From: Balneolales bacterium
GTDB taxonomy: Bacteria > Bacteroidota > Rhodothermia > Balneolales > Natronogracilivirgulaceae
Length of the DNA stretch: 7,597 nt
Assembly (NCBI GenBank): GCA_007116685.1
Contig: SKIC01000243.1
Span: 1-7,597 of the forward strand
Direction: 5' to 3'
The notes under the pieces are model-generated. The model ran no database searches, was not told the origin of the DNA, and worked only from the letters and a program-made list of their open reading frames with translations. This document shows, piece after piece, positions 1 through 5,500 of the stretch; within the stretch, counting starts at the first letter, position 1; every line of letters starts with the position of its first letter. A program made the position numbers and the translations under genes.

Positions 1-1571
1 AATCCGGAACCTCCACCTACAAAGTTATCAGGATTGGATATGATGCGATTGAATTCATTTTCAAAAGCAGGTGTACCCGGCTGTAGCAGGAAGTTAGAAG
101 CCGCTGCTCGAGCTCTGATATGTGCCTGATTTACATCGCCAGATTGCTGGAATTCAGAACCAAAAGCTAAAGCGTAATTGGTAACAAAATCTGGTACTCT
201 GGCAAAACTCAGGTTAATACCTGTGAAGTTCAAGTCGTAGGTATCGCCGGAATCATCACCGATGGTATAAGCACGGAACATGAAATTGTCTGAGTTCAAC
301 TCAAATTTATGCGTATTCAAAGCAAAATTTTCAAAACGATAACGGCTAGTACTTTGATAGGTAGCTGAACCGGAAGCAAATCTGTACTCATAGCTGGCTT
401 TCAAACGATCGGTAATTAGATAGTGAATAGAACCACTGATTTTGGTGTTCTCTGCAACGTTGGTTGGTAGGAGGTCAGTTTCCAGATATCCTGGTAGATA
501 AACTCTGCCAATTACTTGTCCAAGCTGGCCTAAATCCACACCACCGGGACCGATTGCTCCTGCCAAAGCGTCGGCAAAATCAACTGCGATATCACCGAAG
601 CGATTTACGGCATTATAACCGGTAACTGATTGTGAAGGATCAAAACTATCCGGCGCACCAATGGGGTATTGGTTGGGTTCAATTCCACGTGAATGAGGTG
701 CCAGGCTAGTGGCGCGCCAATCGTTTGCACGGAAATAAGAAGCAACTACTTTTACTGCCAGGCGATCGTCAAGGAACGTATCAGCCGCTCTAATCGCACC
801 TTCAAACATTTCTCTTTCACCGCCCCTAACCAAGGCACTTACTCCACGGTGAACAAATGGATCTTTAGAAATAATGTTGATTACTCCGTTAAATGCGTTA
901 GCGCCATACAGAGCAGAAGCAGGACCGTGAATAATTTCAACGCTTTCTATATCCAATTCATGAACGCCATTCAGGTTACCTGCCGCAAAGTTCAAGGAAG
1001 GTATTTGCATATCCACATAGTCGTTCAACTGGATGATGCGCTCCGGTTTTGCACTGTTGAAGCCGCGAGTATTGATGGTTGTGAACAACATAGAAGATGT
1101 ATTCAAATCAATTCCCTGAAGGTGAGAAAGGCTGGAATATAAATCGGGTGAGGTCAAATCCCTTACTTGCTGTAAATCAAGACGGGTAACTTGCACGGGT
1201 GCTTCAAGTAGCGTTTCCGGACGTCTTGAAGCGGAAACAACAACACCTTGACCCATCACAAGTTGTTCGGTTAATTCGATTCGTAAGTCAGAAACCGGCT
1301 CAGGGACCTCGATTTCTACTGTTCTGTAGCCAATATAGGATACTACAAGTGTAATAGGACCTCCGGAGAAGTTTGCCCGGAAATTGAATTCGCCATTTGC
1401 ATTAGTGGCACCACCAGTGAATGTACCTTGTATGAGCAAGTTAACGCCGGCAAGACGTTCGCCGGAGTCAGCATCTACTACATACCCGGATATGTTTTGC
1501 GCCTGAGCGCTTGCGATACTAAAGACGGAAATAAAGACTAATACACATAAATGTTTTAGCGCAAGTTTCAT
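1..1571 (-). CDS. TonB-dependent outer-membrane receptor (N-terminal part, runs off left edge)
   Basis: This gene encodes an outer-membrane receptor that imports a ligand using energy from TonB/ExbBD; the substrate cannot be told from the sequence. Reading from the ATG at 1571 gives 523 codons without a stop. Residues 1-24 form a signal peptide: basic MKLALKH start, hydrophobic core, and a likely cut after SAQA. Residues 26-101 are a carboxypeptidase-regulatory-like beta domain (GYVVDADSGERLAGVNLLI, then SYIGYR), usual for Bacteroidota receptors. A VVVSASRRPE stretch at 110-119 leads into the plug at about 115-238, which has NTRGF at 167-171 and the typical plug end HGPASALYGANAFNGVINI at 215-233. 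Beta-barrel strands follow from about 240. It lacks the YVIDG-type plug signature of SusC, so a SusC role is unlikely. The start is supported by an RBS six bases upstream and by a promoter. The rest of the barrel is outside the window. The only cysteine seen is in the signal peptide. The family call is firm; the substrate is unknown. Confidence 0.94.
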   Translation of the reverse strand, partial: MKLALKHLCVLVFISVFSIASAQAQNISGYVVDADSGERLAGVNLLIQGTFTGGATNANGEFNFRANFSGGPITLVVSYIGYRTVEIEVPEPVSDLRIELTEQLVMGQGVVVSASRRPETLLEAPVQVTRLDLQQVRDLTSPDLYSSLSHLQGIDLNTSSMLFTTINTRGFNSAKPERIIQLNDYVDMQIPSLNFAAGNLNGVHELDIESVEIIHGPASALYGANAFNGVINIISKDPFVHRGVSALVRGGEREMFEGAIRAADTFLDDRLAVKVVASYFRANDWRATSLAPHSRGIEPNQYPIGAPDSFDPSQSVTGYNAVNRFGDIAVDFADALAGAIGPGGVDLGQLGQVIGRVYLPGYLETDLLPTNVAENTKISGSIHYLITDRLKASYEYRFASGSATYQSTSRYRFENFALNTHKFELNSDNFMFRAYTIGDDSGDTYDLNFTGINLSFARVPDFVTNYALAFGSEFQQSGDVNQAHIRARAAASNFLLQPGTPAFENEFNRIISNPDNFVGGGSG

Positions 1572-1577
1572 ATATGT

Positions 1578-1582
1578 TCCTT
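1578..1582 (-). promoter_or_regulatory. Ribosome binding site of the TonB-dependent receptor
   Basis: On the minus strand AAGGA lies six bases before the ATG at 1571-1569. This is a good Shine-Dalgarno match at normal spacing, and it fixes the start of the receptor. It stands out because the methyltransferase start in this window has no such site. Confidence 0.7.
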
Positions 1583-1608
1583 AGGATTAAATTATGCGTT
1601 GGAGTGTT

Positions 1609-1622
1609 TGGAAGGGCTTCCA
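1609..1622. repeat. Short palindrome TGGAAG-N2-CTTCCA in receptor leader
   Basis: A perfect inverted repeat with 6-bp arms and a 2-bp centre (TGGAAG GG CTTCCA). It begins about nine bases downstream of the receptor's predicted -7 box, so it falls at or just after the predicted transcription start. It could be an operator half-site pair at +1 or a small hairpin at the 5' end of the receptor mRNA. A two-base loop is too tight for an RNA hairpin to keep all six pairs, so a protein-binding dyad is somewhat more likely. The function is inferred only from position. Confidence 0.4.
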
Positions 1623-1630
1623 GTGTAGTG

Positions 1631-1660
1631 CAAAAATACACTCATTTCAAATTTAATCAA
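1631..1660 (-). promoter_or_regulatory. Bacteroidota-type promoter for the TonB-dependent receptor
   Basis: On the minus strand TATTTTTG (1638-1631) matches the TAnnTTTG -7 element of Bacteroidota primary sigma factors in all six defined positions. TTG (1660-1658) lies upstream with a 19-bp spacer, as in the known -33/-7 arrangement. Transcription would start around 1622-1626, giving an untranslated leader of about 50-55 bases before the ATG at 1571. No comparable element was found on the plus strand for the methyltransferase. Confidence 0.6.
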
Positions 1661-1680
1661 GTACTCAAGGCTATTTCATC

Positions 1681-1710
1681 ATTTTTTTCGATATTGGCGC
1701 CGAAAGAAAT
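1681..1710. repeat. Long dyad (10-bp arms, 10-bp loop) between divergent genes
   Basis: ATTTTTTTCG (1681-1690) and CGAAAGAAAT (1701-1710) are inverted repeats with one mismatch in ten, separated by exactly ten bases. In plus-strand RNA the mismatch becomes a U-G wobble, so all ten positions could pair. The centre and right arm contain GGCGCC (1696-1701), itself a palindrome. The dyad ends 24 bases before the methyltransferase start and lies about 20 bp upstream of the receptor's -33 element. It could be a shared regulator site, a 5' leader hairpin, or a weak terminator-like structure. Nothing here decides among these. Confidence 0.45.
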
Positions 1711-1734
1711 ACCCCAAAAATGAATTTTTAGTAC

Positions 1735-2478
1735 ATGAGTTGGTACAAAGAATGGTTCGATAGCCCTCTTTACGAGAAGTTATATGCTTCCAGAGACGAA
1801 AAAGAAGCGAAACGTCTGGCGAATTTAATTGCTTCCCAATCTTCACCCGAAATGTTTCCCGAAGTACTTGATTTAGGCTGTGGTAGGGGGCGGCACTCAA
1901 TAAATCTCGCTTCTTTGGGCTATAAAGTTACTGGAATTGATTTATCTCCGGAGGCAATCAAGAAAGCAAAAAGCATTGCAAAAACCAGAGAACTAAAAAA
2001 TGTGCGCTTCGAATTAGGGGATATGCGGGCAAAGCTCAGTGAGAAATTTTCAATGGTCGTAAATCTTTTCACTACTTTCGGATATTTTGATGATGACTAT
2101 GAAAATGAGTTAGTAATCCAGAATGTAAGCTCTATGCTGCAAGATGACGGTGTTTTTTATCAGGATTTTCTCAACTACCACAAAGTAAAAGAAGATTTAG
2201 TGTCTCATGAAACGGGCTCGGTTGATGGGATTAGTTACACCATCCAAAGAAGTATAGAAAATGGCGTAATCAATAAAACTATATCATTTGTTATGCAGGA
2301 TGGATCTCAGGCCGAGTTTAGCGAACACGTTAAAGCGTATACCTTGGAGTGGTTCCAAAATGCATATAGCAATGCCGGGCTAAAAATTACCGACGTATAT
2401 GGAGATTATCACGGTAATTCATTTTCTGAAAAAAAGAGTCCAAGGTTGTTATTGAAGGCTGTAAAGATAGCCGAATAG
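1735..2478 (+). CDS. Class I SAM-dependent methyltransferase, substrate unknown
   Basis: A complete 247-residue cytoplasmic protein with a Rossmann-type methyltransferase fold. Motif I is VLDLGCGRG at 44-52, the glycine-rich S-adenosylmethionine loop. The acidic residue at the end of strand 2 is Asp69 in VTGIDLS. Asp96 in ELGDMR is where the adenine-contacting loop is expected. The strand 4 region is MVVNLFTTFGYF at 107-118, followed by LQDDGVFYQDF at 135-145. The C-terminal part ends in GDYHGNSFSEKKSPRLLL, resembling the closing strands of small-molecule methyltransferases annotated only as methyltransferase domain proteins. The N-terminal signature WYKEWFDSPLYEKLYASRDEKEA is, from memory, shared by a Bacteroidota-wide subfamily of unknown function. 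There is no signal peptide or membrane segment. The ATG at 1735 has no clear Shine-Dalgarno; an ATG 15 bases upstream in the same frame stops after three codons, which supports 1735. It is divergent from the receptor and 75 bp upstream of the C25 protease gene in the same direction, so co-transcription with the latter is possible. Confidence 0.9.
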   Translation: MSWYKEWFDSPLYEKLYASRDEKEAKRLANLIASQSSPEMFPEVLDLGCGRGRHSINLASLGYKVTGIDLSPEAIKKAKSIAKTRELKNVRFELGDMRAKLSEKFSMVVNLFTTFGYFDDDYENELVIQNVSSMLQDDGVFYQDFLNYHKVKEDLVSHETGSVDGISYTIQRSIENGVINKTISFVMQDGSQAEFSEHVKAYTLEWFQNAYSNAGLKITDVYGDYHGNSFSEKKSPRLLLKAVKIAE

Positions 2479-2553
2479 ACTTTTTAAGGAATTTCTAAAG
2501 GTATCTGCTATTACTAAAATAAAGTGGTAATTTTAAGGTTGTATTTGTATCCA
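2479..2553 (+). other. Short gap between methyltransferase and C25 protease genes
   Basis: This 75-bp AT-rich gap has no GC-rich hairpin followed by a T run, so no intrinsic terminator for the methyltransferase is visible. There is also no full TTG-N19-TAnnTTTG promoter. The best partial -7 match is TAATTTTA at 2528-2535, which lacks the final G and a partner TTG. An ATTAC/GTAAT inverted repeat with a 12-base loop is too weak to call. Read-through from the methyltransferase gene is therefore plausible. Confidence 0.4.
2535..2538 (+). promoter_or_regulatory. Possible RBS that puts the C25 gene start in doubt
   Basis: AAGG here sits 15 bases before the ATG at 2554, which is too far for a normal Shine-Dalgarno. 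It is six bases before an in-frame TTG at 2545, which is ideal spacing. The frame is open back to a TAA at 2515-2517. Starting at 2545 would add three residues to the N-terminus and leave the signal peptide core unchanged. Bacteroidota often start without a Shine-Dalgarno, so ATG 2554 is kept as the call. Confidence 0.3.
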
Positions 2554-5500
2554 ATGTATTACCCATCCAAGTTCCGAGTGTCTCAGTTTTTTTATCGCAT
2601 ATTTACAGTTATGATTCTTTTGGCTTGCATTTTTGCAAGACCGGATGTTGCCAAAAGCCAGTTGTTTGATGCCCACGATCCTTCCTGGTTGCAGCAAAAC
2701 AATGATTGGATAAAACTCATCGTAGACACCGATGGCGTTTTTGAAGTGGATGTTGCTCAACTTTTAGGACACGGTTTCCCAAACGATCAAATCCCGGAAA
2801 GCGATTTACGTCTCTTTTACCGTGGCGAACAAGTGCCCATTGAAATAATTAAAAATACACCGGGTAATTTGGTTTCGGGAGATAAAATCAGATTCATAGG
2901 CAAACGAAATACAGGTAAGCACGAAAATTGGGCATATAGATACAGACCCGAATATCAACCTTCAACGCACTTAAGCTTATATACTGATTATTCCTACTAT
3001 TGGCTAAGCTGGAGTACGGAGGACACACCATCTCGATTTGTTTCAAGAGAGAATGTGCTAACCACAAATTTCTATACCGGTTTTCGGGATACCCTTCATC
3101 TCGAAGAGGAAAACACCGATTGGTATAACGGTAGTGGGGAACTTGGTGAGCTCTCCACATATTCGGACGCCACAGGTTTTTTCTGGCAGGATTTTCGTCT
3201 GGGTGGGCGAGATAGACAAAACTTTTCACTCGAAATGCCAGTCTCTGATCTCTTAGTTGCTGATTCACTGATTAAGGTTGAAGCCCGATTGTATGCTTAT
3301 ACTGGCGGACAGCGGCAAGTAAGCTTACAGCTATTCCATGATAGAGACGGTCAATTTGATTTCCATACTGTTGGTTCCGTAGGATGGGTAAACCGTGGTG
3401 GAAGAACCATTAGCGGAAATATCTCTACAGTTCGTTTGCTAGAATTAGATAAAGTAGAAGCTCGATTGGCAATGTTTAACCAATCGTCAAATCAAAGTTT
3501 ACCTAACAGCTTGTATTTGGATTGGATTCGAATGTCCTATGTTCGTGGCTTTTCGCTTGGTCAGGGACAAAATTATTTGAGCTTTTGGTTAAGATCGAAC
3601 AGTCAGCAAACAGTTCGATTCAGAAATATTTCTCATGACGATCAAGTTTTGGTTTATCATCAAAATAGCCAATCGGTATTTCCGGCTGTTGTAGACTCTG
3701 CATCAGGCACAGCTAGCTTTAGAAATGCCATCAATGCTAGCCAGAGGGAAGAGTATGTCGTAATCAGAAATAATGCATACAGCAGTGTTTTAGGCATACA
3801 GCGTTATTCGGTGGAAGATGATTTGACCGATACAGACAACAGAGGTCAATTCGTAATTATTACCAGAGCATCACTGATGAATGATGCCGAGCTATATGCT
3901 CAGTATAGACAGCAGAGAAATGGATTTGAAACCAGGGTGGTAAATGCCTTCGATATATATAATCAATTTTCATACGGTTCGCCTGAGCCTATAGCTATTA
4001 GAAGGTTCATCCACTATGCTATAGATAATTGGGATGTGCCACCAGAATACATTTTTATTCTTGGGGATAGCCGGCAACAGTTTAGGAATCAGTTCCCTAC
4101 AGATATAGAAATCCCTACTTTCGGCCGCCCAGCCTCTGATACTTGGTTTGTAATGAATTATTCGGGTCCTGAGGATTGGACCCCTAGAATCCCTATCGGT
4201 AGGTTAACTGTTAGAAATGGGCAAGAAATACGAGCATATCTAGATAAAGTACAACGATACGAAGCGCCTAGGCCAACTTTGGAACCTTGGCAAAAACGTG
4301 TAGCCCTTTTAAGTGGAGGGCTTACCGGGCCGGATGGGTCAACTGCCGAGATGGATCGCCTGTATGGTCTTAACAGAGGTTTTGCTGATAGTATGGCAGA
4401 ATCAATCGTTGCTGCAGATACGGTTTTGTTTCGGAAAGTCAGTGATCAGCCGCTAGATGGAACTCAAAGGGAGCAACTTAACAGAGTTATTAACGAAGGA
4501 ACTTTAATCCTGCAATTTTTTGGACACTCTTCTCCCGATTCTTGGGATTTACTCACCGATAATCCGAATAATTTTCAAAATCAAAATCGGAGTTCAGTAG
4601 TTCTTTCATTAGGCTGTTATTCTGGACTTTTCACAGATTCGCAAGAGCGAATTATTTCAGAGCAATTTGTATTCGCACCAAATGCTGCTGTAGCATATAT
4701 CGGGGGTTCGGGGCAAGGATATATTTCTGCATTAAGCAAATATTCCGAGCGCTTTTTTGAAGCGGTTTTTCAAGATACCATTCGAACCCTTGGTCACGTG
4801 GATAGAGTAGCCAAACAACGGTTGGTTGCCGGGCAAACAAGCTTCCTGGATATCAGAGACCTTGCACTTGCGCAGAATAGTATTTTCCTTGGCGACCCGG
4901 CGATAAACCTCGTGTTTCCTTCCAAGCCTGACTATACTTTTGAACCCAACGGAATTTCCTTTACACCAGATCCGGCAAATATTTCTGATTCAACCATGAT
5001 TATGGATGTTACCCTTAGAAATCTGGGCATAAGAACGCAGTCCACAGTGGATTTAGAAATGGTGCATACCACTCCGGATAATCAGGTTCGAAGAGTGTTT
5101 GAAAGAGTTGAGCCCGTAGCCAGAACGCGAACGGTTGCCTTTGAAATTCCTTTGAGAGATACCGATGCGGGCGTTCATGATTTTGATTTCATGATAGATC
5201 CTGAATTAATGATGGAAGAAGCTGATCGAACGAATAATGAATTTTCAACCTCTCAGGTCGTTTTTTCCACTGGTGTAGACGTTATTAATCCTTTGGATAA
5301 GGGTGTTGTCAGTAGCTTAAATCCTGAGTTAATTGTGTCTTCTCCATCAGCATTGGATGGCGAAGAATTTGTTTTTGAAATTGACACGCTTCGTACATTT
5401 AATAATCCTTTGATCCCTGAGGAGCGCGTGATTTCCGATAATGTTATTATTGGATGGGAGCCTTCTCGCCAATTAGAGCAAGATCAGACATATTTTTGGA

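Noticed and set aside
693..1142. 149-codon open frame on the plus strand
   Set aside because: It lies entirely antisense to the plug-domain region of the TonB-dependent receptor, and its translation shows no recognisable domain. The minus-strand frame carries clear plug motifs.
1..1571. Receptor as a SusC-type glycan importer
   Set aside because: The plug lacks the YVIDG-type signature and no SusD-like gene is visible in the window, so a generic TonB-dependent receptor is the safer call.
1720..1731. Three-codon leader ORF (ATG AAT TTT TAG) just before the methyltransferase
   Set aside because: It is too short to encode anything recognisable, has no RBS, and such mini-frames are expected by chance in AT-rich leaders.
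2528..2535. TAATTTTA as a -7 promoter box for the C25 gene
   Set aside because: It lacks the conserved final G, has no TTG 19-21 bases upstream, and overlaps the only candidate ribosome binding site.
2623..2634. Possible lipobox (LLAC) at residues 22-25 of the C25 protein
   Set aside because: The hydrophobic stretch continues past the cysteine (IFA), and the -2 residue is leucine rather than the usual small or beta-branched residue. A normal signal peptidase I site after residue 28 or 35 fits better.
2894..3268. 124-codon open frame on the minus strand
   Set aside because: It is antisense to the N-terminal beta domains of the C25 protein, whose frame is continuous and domain-rich. The antisense product looks like noise.
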